Assembly (NCBI RefSeq): GCF_022606355.1
Contig: NZ_JAHHZQ010000001.1
Coordinates: 372,001 to 436,000, forward strand
DNA: 64,000 nucleotides
Source of the DNA: Leifsonia shinshuensis
GTDB taxonomy: Bacteria > Actinomycetota > Actinomycetes > Actinomycetales > Microbacteriaceae
Direction of reading: 5' to 3'
The translations under genes and the position numbers were made by a program. Positions 24,477 to 33,969 of this stretch are shown here, piece by piece. How positions within the stretch are numbered: position 1 is the stretch's first letter; each line of letters opens with the position of its first letter. The notes below the pieces were generated by a model. The model was given only the letters and a program-made list of their open reading frames with translations. It ran no database searches and was not told the DNA's origin.

Positions 24477-25517
24477 CTACTCCCGCGGGGGGCGCCGGCG
24501 CCGCGTGTTCTGGGCGATCTCGATGATCGCGCAGAAGACCTCGATCGTGACCCGCAGCAGCAGCACGGCGAGGATGGCCGCGACGAGCGTCACCAGCACG
24601 CCCAGCAGGAAGATGAACGCTCCGCCCGGGGAGTCGGCGGCGATCGCGATGCCGAGGCTGTTCGCGAAGCCCACCACGATCCCGAGGCCGATCAGCACCA
24701 GGCCGACGACGTACACCGGGCCGGCGAGCTTGCGTGTCACATAGCTCGTGAAGGTGAAATCGAACAGCGACGAGAAGAAGCGCGAGTCGTCGAGACGGTC
24801 GGCCAGGTCGTTCATGCTGCGACCCTGCCGCCCGGCCGTCTCGCCGTCGGGGCCGGCCGCTGCGGTGCCCTCGGTGGGCGGGGAGGCCTCGGCCGGTCCA
24901 CCTGCGGCGGCCGGCGACGTGCCAGCAGCCGGCGACGTCGTGTCTGCGCGCGCCGCGGGGGCCAGCACGTCCTCGTCCGCCGCCTGGAGCGGGATCGTCT
25001 GCGCGGGAACGGGAGCGTCCTCGTCCGCGAGCTGGTCGGCGACCGCGGTATCGGTGGGTGCGAGCACCTCGGTCTCCCCCGTCGGCTCCCGGTAGAAGTC
25101 TGTGGCCGATGGCAGGACCGCCGTCTCGGTCTCCGGCGGCTCCGGGGCGCGCTCGTCAGGATTCTGCGAGCTCGCGACCGGTTCCGCCGGCGAAGCGGAG
25201 GTGTCCGCAGCGGCGGGCGCGGCGGCCTTTCCGAGCATGGCGTCGAGAATCTCGGGCGCCTCGCCGTTCGGCGAGATCGGTGGCGTGGCCGTCGAGCGCT
25301 TGCGCGCGGACGGCGTGCGCTTGACCGGGTTCTCCGCGTCCTCCGGCTTCTTCGCGGCAGGAGTGCGGCGCGCGGTGGTCCGCTTGGGGGCCGGCACGGT
25401 CGGCGACCCCGGAGCTGCTGTGCCCTCCGAAGTGGGCAGAGAACCGGCCTCCTGGGGAGCGGCCTCCTGGCCCGCTGCGGGCCTGTCGCCGTTCGACGGT
25501 GGCTGTGCGCTGGTCAT
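24477..25517 (-). CDS. DUF4282 membrane protein with long disordered N-terminus
   Basis: From ATG 25517, which has GGAGGG at 6 nt, this encodes 346 residues. About 230 residues are Ala/Pro/Glu/Thr-rich and low-complexity, with a basic patch (KRTTARRTPAAKK). The C-terminal ~110 residues hold DUF4282: FFSSLFDFTFTSYVTRKLAG followed by two membrane helices and an RNTRRRR-type basic end. The function of DUF4282 is not known. It is 46 bp downstream of dnaG's start side, on the same strand and upstream of it in transcription, so co-transcription with dnaG is likely. Confidence 0.8.
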   Translation of the reverse strand: MTSAQPPSNGDRPAAGQEAAPQEAGSLPTSEGTAAPGSPTVPAPKRTTARRTPAAKKPEDAENPVKRTPSARKRSTATPPISPNGEAPEILDAMLGKAAAPAAADTSASPAEPVASSQNPDERAPEPPETETAVLPSATDFYREPTGETEVLAPTDTAVADQLADEDAPVPAQTIPLQAADEDVLAPAARADTTSPAAGTSPAAAGGPAEASPPTEGTAAAGPDGETAGRQGRSMNDLADRLDDSRFFSSLFDFTFTSYVTRKLAGPVYVVGLVLIGLGIVVGFANSLGIAIAADSPGGAFIFLLGVLVTLVAAILAVLLLRVTIEVFCAIIEIAQNTRRRRPPRE

Positions 25518-25593
25518 TCGTTTCCCTCCGATGCCGTGCCTCAAGCATTCTGCACCCGGGCCGCCGTTTCAAGCCTGCGCGCGGCGCGCCGGG

Positions 25594-26892
25594 TCAGTGC
25601 TGCACGAGCCTTTCGTACCAGCTCAGCGCCGACTGGTCGGTCAGGCTGGCGACCTGGTCGACCACCACCCGCTTGCGCTCGCGGTCGCCCGCCGCCTGAT
25701 GCCAGTCCTCCTGGAACCCGGGGTCGAGCTCCTGCGGCCCGCGCGCGAGCAGGATGTCGGCGAGGGTGGTGAGGATCTGGCGCTGCTGCGCGTAGATGGG
25801 CTGACGGGTGTTGCGAGACATCACGAAGGTCGCGACGATGCCCTTGAGCACGGCGATCTCGGCGCGGATCGCGTCGGGCACGACGACATCCGCGCCGAAC
25901 CGGCGCAACTCGACGCCGCCGGCCGTCAGCTTGGTCTCGTGCACCGCGGCGTGCGCGAAGCGGCCGATCAGCTGGCTGGTGAGGTTCTTGAGATGAGCTT
26001 GCGCCCGTCTGCTGCCGTTCCAGCCCTCGAGCCAGATGTCGAGGCTGTCCAGGCGGTCGAACGCGGCGATCAGCTCGTCGTGGCTGAACTCGCCGCCCAC
26101 CCACTCGTACATCGAGCGGACGAGGTCGTCATGGTCCACGCGGCTGCTCAGCGCCGCGACGTCGATGTAGCCGTTGACGACGGCGTCCTCGAAGTCGTGC
26201 ACCGAGTACGCGATGTCGTCCGACAGATCCATCACCTGGGCTTCGATGCAGCGCGTGCGGTCGGGAGCGCCGTCGCGCATCCACTCGAAGACGGCGTGAT
26301 CGTCGGCGTAGAAGCCGAACTTGGCACGCCCGCTGGGGTCCGCCACCGCGTTCGATTCCGGCCAGGGGTACTTGCAGCTGGCGTCGAGGCTCGCTCGCGT
26401 CAGGTTGAGGCCGTAGGCACGGCCGTCGCGCCCGAAGACCTTCGGCTCGAGGCGGGTCAGCAGGCGCAGGGTCTGCGCGTTGCCCTCGAAACCTCCGATG
26501 TCTTCGGCCCACGAATTGAGGGCGCGCTCGCCGTTGTGGCCGAACGGCGGGTGGCCGATGTCGTGCGCGAGGCACGCGGTGTCGACGATGTCGGGGTCGA
26601 GGCCGAGGCTCGTGGCGAGCTCGCGGCCGACCTGGGCGACCTCCAGGGAGTGGGTGAGCCGGTTGCGGGCGAAGTCGAGCCCTGCGGTCGGGCTGAGCAC
26701 CTGCGTCTTGGCGGCCAGCCGCCGCAGAGCGCTCGAGTGCAGCAACCGCGCGCGGTCGCGCGCGAAGTCGCTCCGCCTGCTCGAGTGGTGCTCGGGGAGC
26801 CAGCGCTCGGCGTCCCGTTCGCTGTATCCGTCGGCCGGGACGTCAGCGCCGGCGATCGGCGTCACGGTCGAACGTGCCGCGTTATCCGCCAC
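25594..26892 (-). CDS. dgt: dGTP triphosphohydrolase-like HD-domain protein
   Basis: A 432-residue HD-superfamily enzyme. RNRLTHSLEVAQVGRELA supplies the first metal histidine, AHDIGHPPFGHNGE the HD pair and following helix, and DIAYSVHDFEDAV the later conserved aspartate. Members hydrolyse dNTPs to nucleoside and triphosphate and so limit dNTP pools. GTG 26892 lies within the end of dusB, overlapping by 11 nt, which implies translational coupling. The start is supported by the family N-terminus (DAERWLPEHHSSRRSDFARD). Substrate preference among dNTPs cannot be read from sequence. Confidence 0.92.
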   Translation of the reverse strand: MADNAARSTVTPIAGADVPADGYSERDAERWLPEHHSSRRSDFARDRARLLHSSALRRLAAKTQVLSPTAGLDFARNRLTHSLEVAQVGRELATSLGLDPDIVDTACLAHDIGHPPFGHNGERALNSWAEDIGGFEGNAQTLRLLTRLEPKVFGRDGRAYGLNLTRASLDASCKYPWPESNAVADPSGRAKFGFYADDHAVFEWMRDGAPDRTRCIEAQVMDLSDDIAYSVHDFEDAVVNGYIDVAALSSRVDHDDLVRSMYEWVGGEFSHDELIAAFDRLDSLDIWLEGWNGSRRAQAHLKNLTSQLIGRFAHAAVHETKLTAGGVELRRFGADVVVPDAIRAEIAVLKGIVATFVMSRNTRQPIYAQQRQILTTLADILLARGPQELDPGFQEDWHQAAGDRERKRVVVDQVASLTDQSALSWYERLVQH

Positions 26893-28111
26893 TGTTGTGC
26901 ACCTCCGCCTCTGCGACCTCCGCCCGGGCGCTGCCGGCGAGCTCCCTGCTGTCGAGCCAGCCCTCGGGGAGCGCCGGCCGCTTCGGAGAGCCGGCACGGC
27001 CGCGCTGGCCTTCCGCGGCCTCACCCGGATACTCCTGGCTCCAGTCGAGGGTGGCGAGCAGGTCATCCAGGTGGGCGAGGGTGTCGACGGTCGCCAGGCT
27101 CGCGCGCAGGTCGCCGCCGACCGGATAGCCCTTGAAGTACCAGGCGACGTGCTTGCGGATGTCGCGGCAGCCGCGCTCCTCGCTCTCGAAGAACTCCACC
27201 AGCAGCTCCGCGTGGCGGCGGAAGGTCGCCGCCACCTGGCCGAGCGTCGGGTGCGCCTGCGCGAGCGCGGCCTCCTCGGCGCTGAGCTCACCGGAGCGCG
27301 CACGGAACGCGGCGGCGAGGTCGCCGAACAGCCAGGGCCGGCCGAGGCAGCCGCGACCGACCACCACGCCGTCGCACCCGGTCTCGTCGACCATGCGGAT
27401 CGCATCGGCCGCCGACCAGATGTCGCCGTTGCCGAGGACCGGCGTGCCGGAGATCGTCTCTTTGAGCTTGGCGATCGCCGACCAGTCGGCGTGGCCCGAG
27501 TAGAACTCCGCCGCGGTGCGGGCGTGAAGCGCGATCGACGCCACCCCCGCGCCCTCCGCCGCCTTGCCGGCCTCGAGGTAGGTGAGGTGGTCGCCGTCGA
27601 TGCCCTTGCGCATCTTGACGGTCAACGGGATATCGCCGGCGGCCGCGACGGCGCCCTCCACGATCTCGCGGAAGTGGTTCAGCTTCCACGGCAGCGCCGC
27701 TCCGCCGCCCTTGCGGGTCACCTTGGGCACCGGGCAGCCGAAGTTGAGGTCGATGTGGTCGGCGCGGTCTTCGGCGACGAGCATCGTGACCGCCTCGCGG
27801 ACGGTCTTCGGGTCGACGCCGTACAGCTGGATGCTGCGCGGGGTCTCCGACTCGTGGTGCGTGATGAGGCGGAGCGACTCCGGCGTGCGTTCCACCAGCG
27901 CCCTCGAGGTGATCATCTCGCTCACGTAGAGACCGGCGCCGAATTCGCGGCAGAGTCGGCGGAAGGCGGTGTTGGTGATCCCCGCCATAGGCGCGAGGAC
28001 GACCGGAACGTCGAGCGCCAGCGGGCCGATGGCCAAGCGGGAGCTCGGATCGGCATGCCGAGGGCTCGTCTCCGTGCGGGAGGCTAGGGTTGCGGTAGTA
28101 GACATCTGCAT
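26882..28111 (-). CDS. dusB: tRNA-dihydrouridine synthase (DusB family)
   Basis: A 409-residue flavoenzyme that reduces uridines in tRNA. The TIM barrel begins with VVLAPMAGITNTAFRRLCRE; the catalytic cysteine is in NFGCPVPKVTRKGGG; LTVKMRKG and LHARTAAEFYSG are FMN/RNA-contact segments; VVVGRGCLGRPWLF is the phosphate-binding end. The last ~45 residues form a Gly/Arg/Pro/Glu-rich tail beyond the normal family end. ATG 28111 has GGGAG at 5-6 nt. It is divergent from the ybaK-like gene with 27 bp between starts, so the promoters overlap. Confidence 0.94.
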   Translation of the reverse strand: MQMSTTATLASRTETSPRHADPSSRLAIGPLALDVPVVLAPMAGITNTAFRRLCREFGAGLYVSEMITSRALVERTPESLRLITHHESETPRSIQLYGVDPKTVREAVTMLVAEDRADHIDLNFGCPVPKVTRKGGGAALPWKLNHFREIVEGAVAAAGDIPLTVKMRKGIDGDHLTYLEAGKAAEGAGVASIALHARTAAEFYSGHADWSAIAKLKETISGTPVLGNGDIWSAADAIRMVDETGCDGVVVGRGCLGRPWLFGDLAAAFRARSGELSAEEAALAQAHPTLGQVAATFRRHAELLVEFFESEERGCRDIRKHVAWYFKGYPVGGDLRASLATVDTLAHLDDLLATLDWSQEYPGEAAEGQRGRAGSPKRPALPEGWLDSRELAGSARAEVAEAEVHNSGG

Positions 28112-28138
28112 CGATTCTCCCAGAAAGCGTGCTGATAC

Positions 28139-28636
28139 ATGGCCGAGAGCCCGGAAGTCGTGGAACCCCGCGCCGGACGGCGACGTGTGGAGGACGATGC
28201 CGTGGCCCGCGGCATACCGGTCCGCATCGTCGAGCGACCGGCCGCCCGCAGCCTCGAGGAGGCGGCGGAGCTGCTGGGCATCGAGCCGGCCGACATCGTC
28301 AAGACGCTCGTGGTCAAGCGCAGCGACGACACGTTCGTCTTCGCGCTCGTCCCCGGTGGCCGCAAGATCTCGTGGCCCAAGTTGCGTGCCCTCCTGCACG
28401 TCAACAAGCTGCAGCTTCCGGACGCCTCGGTGGCGCTCGCCGCGACCGGATACGAGCGCGGCACCATCACCCCGTTCGGCAGCACCACCGCGTGGCCCGT
28501 GATCGCCGACGAGACCGTGGCCGGCCGCACCGTCTCGATGGGAGCCGGCGAGCACGGCTACTCGCTCTTCGTCGACGCCGATGCCCTGCTGGCCGGCTTC
28601 GACGCCACCGTCGCCGACATCACCGACCCCGAGTAG
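28139..28636 (+). CDS. YbaK/EbsC-family aminoacyl-tRNA deacylase
   Basis: A 165-residue protein of the YbaK/ProX editing fold. Characteristic segments are SLEEAAELLGIEPADIVKTL, the lysine-containing TLVVK strand, the GGRKISWPKLRALL helix and GYERGTITPFG with the conserved glycine-rich loop. Relatives free mischarged Cys- or Ala-tRNAPro in trans. Residues 1-25 are a charged extension. The gene stands alone between dusB and the small ORF/frnE-like pair, with which it is convergent (48 bp between stops). Which tRNA it edits is not determinable. Confidence 0.9.
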   Translation: MAESPEVVEPRAGRRRVEDDAVARGIPVRIVERPAARSLEEAAELLGIEPADIVKTLVVKRSDDTFVFALVPGGRKISWPKLRALLHVNKLQLPDASVALAATGYERGTITPFGSTTAWPVIADETVAGRTVSMGAGEHGYSLFVDADALLAGFDATVADITDPE

Positions 28637-28683
28637 CCCGCTCCGCGGTCGAGACGGCGCATTCTCCGCCGCCTCGCGGTGGG

Positions 28684-28839
28684 CTACGGAAGCGGGACGG
28701 CGCAGGAGTCGCCGTCGCACGCGGCGGCGGACGGGTCTCCCAGGAGCGCGAGCGACGGGCGCGGAGCGGCCGCGACGGCCTCGACCGCGATCGGCATCGC
28801 CGCGTCCGCGACCTGCTCCTCGTGGGGCGCGGCGCTCAT
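28684..28839 (-). CDS. Small protein (51 aa) with C-terminal CDGDSC motif, coupled to the DsbA-family gene
   Basis: ATG 28839 overlaps the TGA of the DsbA-family gene (ATGA), and the frame reads 51 codons to TAG. The product is Ala-rich, with PRPSLALLGDPSAAACDGDSC followed by AVPLP at the end. The two cysteines spaced by four residues after an aspartate-rich turn could form a disulfide or bind a metal. Translational coupling to a thiol oxidoreductase gene and the cysteine pair argue it is real and perhaps a substrate or accessory of that enzyme. I do not recognise a named family. Confidence 0.5.
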   Translation of the reverse strand: MSAAPHEEQVADAAMPIAVEAVAAAPRPSLALLGDPSAAACDGDSCAVPLP

Positions 28840-29546
28840 GCGCGGGCCTCGGCCGTGGCGGACTCGTCGGCGGCGGCGCGCTCGGTCCAGACCTGCTCGA
28901 GCGCCTGCGCGAAGGTGGCGGACTCCTGGGCGCCGGAGACGCCGTAGCGGCCGTCGATCACGAAGAACGGGACTCCGTTGATACCGAACTCGGCGGCCGT
29001 GCGCTGATCGTCGCGCACGGCGGCGAGGTACTCACCGGACTCCATCGCCTCGACTGCGGCGTCGCGGTCGAGCCCGACCTCCGCGGCCAGGTCGGCCAGA
29101 TCGTCGACGCGGCCGACGTGGCCGCCCTCCACGAAGTACGCCCGGAACAGCCGCTCGGCCAATTCGAGCTGCTTGCCGTTCGCCTTCGCGAAGTGCAGGA
29201 GCTCGTGCGCCTTCACCGTGTTCGTGTGCTGCAACGAGCCGAAGTCGTAGTCCAGCCCCACGGAGGACGCGATCCCGGTGACGCGGTCCAGCATCTGGTG
29301 AACCTGCTCGGCGGGGATGCCCTTGTGGCCGGCGAGGAAGTCGACCTCCGTGCCGTCGAAGTCGACGGGGGTGTCGGGCGACAGCTCGAAGGAGTGGTAC
29401 TCGACCTCCACGGCGCGACCGTCGCCGGCCTCCGCGAAGAGGGTGCTCCCGCCTTCGAAACGGCGTTTGCCGATGTAGCACCACGGGCACGCGATGTCGG
29501 ACCAGATGTCGATCTTGATGGGTTCGCTCACAACAGGGGTCAACAT
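28836..29546 (-). CDS. DsbA-family (FrnE-like) thiol oxidoreductase
   Basis: A 236-residue cytosolic thioredoxin-fold protein. The active site CPWC follows the first strand (IDIWSDIACPWCYIGKRRFE), and the cis-proline loop is GINGVPFFVIDGRYG near 195-208. No signal peptide. FrnE-type proteins act as disulfide oxidoreductases or in polyketide pathways; in actinobacteria most are of unknown role. Alternative start GTG 29534 would remove four residues. It lies 15 bp downstream of uppS on the same strand and is coupled to the 51-aa ORF. Confidence 0.9.
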   Translation of the reverse strand: MLTPVVSEPIKIDIWSDIACPWCYIGKRRFEGGSTLFAEAGDGRAVEVEYHSFELSPDTPVDFDGTEVDFLAGHKGIPAEQVHQMLDRVTGIASSVGLDYDFGSLQHTNTVKAHELLHFAKANGKQLELAERLFRAYFVEGGHVGRVDDLADLAAEVGLDRDAAVEAMESGEYLAAVRDDQRTAAEFGINGVPFFVIDGRYGVSGAQESATFAQALEQVWTERAAADESATAEARA

Positions 29547-29561
29547 CGTGCAGCGCTGCAG

Positions 29562-30362
29562 TTATTCCGGTGTGTCCACGGCACCGCCGAACCGCCGGTT
29601 CCGCCGAGCGAAGATGTCGATCGCGTTCCACAGGTCGGTGCGCGAGAAGTCCGGCCACAGCGTGTCGAGGAACACCATCTCGGCGTACGCGCTCTGCCAC
29701 AGGAGGAAGTTGCTCGTGCGCTGCTCACCCGAGCTGCGCACGAACAGGTCCACGTCGGGCATGTCCGGGAGGTACAGGTGGCGCTGGATGGTCTTCTCCC
29801 CCACCGCGGACGGCTTCAGCCGACCGGCCGCGACCTCCTCGGCGATCGAGCGCACCGCGTCCGCGATCTCGGTGCGACCGCCGTAGTTGACGCACATCGT
29901 CAGCGTCAGCACATCGTTGCCCGCAGTCATCCGCTCCGCGAACTGCAGCTCCTTGATCACCGACGACCACAGCCGGGGCTTGCGGCCGGCCCACCGCACG
30001 CGCACACCCCACTCGTTGAGCTGGTCGCGCCGGCGGTGCAGGACCTCCCGGTTGAATCCCATGAGGAAGCGCACCTCGTCGGGTGAACGCTTCCAGTTCT
30101 CGGTGGAGAACGCGTAGACGCTCAGATGCTTGACCCCGACCTGGATCGCGCCAGCCACGACGTCGAGGAGGGAGGCCTCCCCGGCCCGGTGACCCTCGAT
30201 GCGCGTGAGCCCCTGGCGGTTCGCCCATCGGCCGTTGCCATCCATCACGATCGCGACGTGCTCGGGGACAGCGCCGGACGGGAACGCCGGCGGGTGGATG
30301 CCGGTCCAGTCGAGCGGCCGGTACGCGACCGCGTCCCGGTGGGTGTAGGGCTTGGGGCTCAT
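29562..30362 (-). CDS. uppS: Isoprenyl (undecaprenyl/decaprenyl) diphosphate synthase
   Basis: A 266-residue cis-prenyltransferase supplying the lipid carrier for cell-wall synthesis. The catalytic aspartate is D41 in [29 protein letters not shown] and the C-terminal [16 protein letters not shown] motifs are all present. Length is normal, with an N-terminal extension of about 30 residues common in actinobacteria. ATG 30362 overlaps the TGA of recO (ATGA), the typical actinobacterial arrangement. Product chain length cannot be read reliably. Confidence 0.96.
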   Translation of the reverse strand: MSPKPYTHRDAVAYRPLDWTGIHPPAFPSGAVPEHVAIVMDGNGRWANRQGLTRIEGHRAGEASLLDVVAGAIQVGVKHLSVYAFSTENWKRSPDEVRFLMGFNREVLHRRRDQLNEWGVRVRWAGRKPRLWSSVIKELQFAERMTAGNDVLTLTMCVNYGGRTEIADAVRSIAEEVAAGRLKPSAVGEKTIQRHLYLPDMPDVDLFVRSSGEQRTSNFLLWQSAYAEMVFLDTLWPDFSRTDLWNAIDIFARRNRRFGGAVDTPE

Positions 30363-31099
30363 CCACTCGCCTTCTGGTCGTGCTGAACGTGCTGCAGGGA
30401 GCGCAGTCCGCGCTCCAGATGCCACTGGGTGTAGGCGGCGACGAGACCGTTCGCCTTCGACCGGGTGCCCTCGTCCGACGCGTCGGCCGTCTCCCAGTCG
30501 CCGGTGAGCAGGGCACCGAGCAGCGCGATCGTCGCCGAGTCGATCCGCGGCGCGCCCTGCGGTGCGCAGTCGTCGCACACCACGCCTCCGAGCTGCACCA
30601 CGACGTGCGCGTGGGGGCCGGTCGCGCCGCAGCGCGAGCAGTCGAGGAAGCTCGGCGCCCAGCCGGCCAGCGACAGCGCACGCAGCAGGTAGGAGTCCAG
30701 CGTGAGCTGCGGGCCGTGCTCGTGTCGCGAGAGCGACCGCAGGGCGCCGACCAGCAGGAGGTACTGCTGCAGCGATGCCTCCGCGTCGGTCAGCCGGTCG
30801 GCCGCCTCGACCATCGCGTTCGCGGCGGTGTAGCTCGCGTAGTCGTCGGCGATGAGCGCGCCATAGGCGCCGATCGTCTCGGCCTGCGTCACGACGTCGA
30901 GCGAACGCCCCTCGTAGAGCTGGACGTCGGCGACCATGAACGGCTCCAGCCGCGACCCGAACTTGGAGGCCGTGCGCCGCACCCCCTTGGCGACGGCACG
31001 GATCTTGCCGTGCTGCCTGCTGAGCATCGTGACGATCCGGTCGGCCTCGCCCAGCTTGTGGGTTCGAAGCACGACGACTTCATCACGGTAGACAGGCAC
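30359..31099 (-). CDS. recO: DNA repair protein RecO
   Basis: A 246-residue recombination mediator that loads RecA with RecR. The OB-fold N-terminus reads [20 protein letters not shown], followed by [16 protein letters not shown]; the zinc-binding part has CSRCG near 155 and CDDC near 175. I chose GTG 31099 because it matches the family N-terminus; GGAGG lies just 2-3 nt before it, and an in-frame ATG at 31120 is the alternative. It is divergent from the TRIC-family gene with 70 bp between starts, and coupled to uppS. Confidence 0.94.
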   Translation of the reverse strand: MPVYRDEVVVLRTHKLGEADRIVTMLSRQHGKIRAVAKGVRRTASKFGSRLEPFMVADVQLYEGRSLDVVTQAETIGAYGALIADDYASYTAANAMVEAADRLTDAEASLQQYLLLVGALRSLSRHEHGPQLTLDSYLLRALSLAGWAPSFLDCSRCGATGPHAHVVVQLGGVVCDDCAPQGAPRIDSATIALLGALLTGDWETADASDEGTRSKANGLVAAYTQWHLERGLRSLQHVQHDQKASG

Positions 31100-31169
31100 C
31101 CCTCCAGTATCGCGCGTCATCCGCCCCACCATGCTCAGGTGGACGCCTCCGTCGTGATACAAGTGACGG

Positions 31170-31931
31170 GTGACCTCCGCCGCCTTCACGATCCCCCTCT
31201 GGGGCGACCTGGTCGCCGTCGGCGTTGGCAGCCTCCAGGGCGCGATGTTCGCGTCGGGGTTCCGCGACCGCCGGCTCGACCTGCTCGGGGTCGCCATCAT
31301 CGGCGTGGCGACCGGCGTCGGCGGCGGACTCCTGCGCGATCTGCTGCTCAATGTGACCCCGGTCGCGCTGCAGTCGAACTGGTATCTTCCGGCGACGGTC
31401 GTCGCCGCTCTGGTCGGGATGCTGCTGGTGCGGCTCTTCCGCCGGCTCGACCCGATCATCACCTTCCTCGACGCGCTGACGATCGGGTTGTTCGGCGCCA
31501 TCGGTGCCACCAAGGCGCTGGCGCTCGGGCTTCCGGAGGTGCCGGCCGTGTTCGTCGGAGTCGTCTCGGCCGTCGGCGGTTCGATCCTGCGCGACATGCT
31601 GCTGAACCTCCCGATCGCGCTCATGCACGTCGGTTCGCTCTACGCGGTCGCTGCCGGGGCCGGCACGATCGTCCTGGTCCTGCTGGTCGACTTCGGCACG
31701 CCGTTCACGATCGCCGCCATCGTGTGCGTGTTCGTCACCCTGCTGATCCGGCTGCTCGCCGTGCGGTTCGGCTGGAGCCTGCCGGAGCAGCGCGAGCTGG
31801 GACGACTGCGCACGCCCCGCTGGATGGCGTTCGGGTTCGGGAGGCGGCCGAGCGCCGAGCACACCAACGAACGCACCGACACGGGCGCGATCCCCCGGTA
31901 CCGCATCGACCGACCCGACGACTCGGACTAG
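31170..31931 (+). CDS. TRIC/UPF0126-family membrane protein
   Basis: A 253-residue protein with seven membrane helices arranged as two repeats of the UPF0126 (YadS/TRIC) domain; the hallmark [13 protein letters not shown] in the first half and [15 protein letters not shown] in the second are conserved. Bacterial TRIC homologues form trimeric monovalent-cation channels. The last ~50 residues are a charged cytoplasmic tail. The start is GTG 31170 with no clear ribosome binding site. It is convergent with leuA; the 125-bp gap contains a long perfect inverted repeat. Confidence 0.88.
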   Translation: MTSAAFTIPLWGDLVAVGVGSLQGAMFASGFRDRRLDLLGVAIIGVATGVGGGLLRDLLLNVTPVALQSNWYLPATVVAALVGMLLVRLFRRLDPIITFLDALTIGLFGAIGATKALALGLPEVPAVFVGVVSAVGGSILRDMLLNLPIALMHVGSLYAVAAGAGTIVLVLLVDFGTPFTIAAIVCVFVTLLIRLLAVRFGWSLPEQRELGRLRTPRWMAFGFGRRPSAEHTNERTDTGAIPRYRIDRPDDSD

Positions 31932-31979
31932 AAGCGTCGTCGCCAACTCCGGAGACCCGGGGCGACACACCGCCCGAAA

Positions 31980-32034
31980 GTCCGGAACTCCGGAGATCAG
32001 GGCCGTGATGGCCCGGATCTCCGGAGTTCCGGAC
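31980..32034. terminator. Long perfect inverted repeat between convergent genes (possible bidirectional terminator)
   Basis: Arms of 19 bp (31980-31998 and 32016-32034) are exactly complementary; inside them GGGCC/GGCCC adds five more pairs around a GTGAT loop, with one A-G mismatch between. The arm itself contains the palindrome CTCCGGAG, and another copy of AACTCCGGAGA lies at 31945. There is no U-tract, so it is not a classical intrinsic terminator, but position between two convergent stops suggests a bidirectional one. A repeat-family element is an alternative. Confidence 0.6.
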
Positions 32035-32056
32035 AGGGGGCGGACGGCAGGCGGGG

Positions 32057-33943
<1,887 letters not shown>

Positions 33944-33969
33944 AGAAACCACGGTACCACGCCAGGCGT

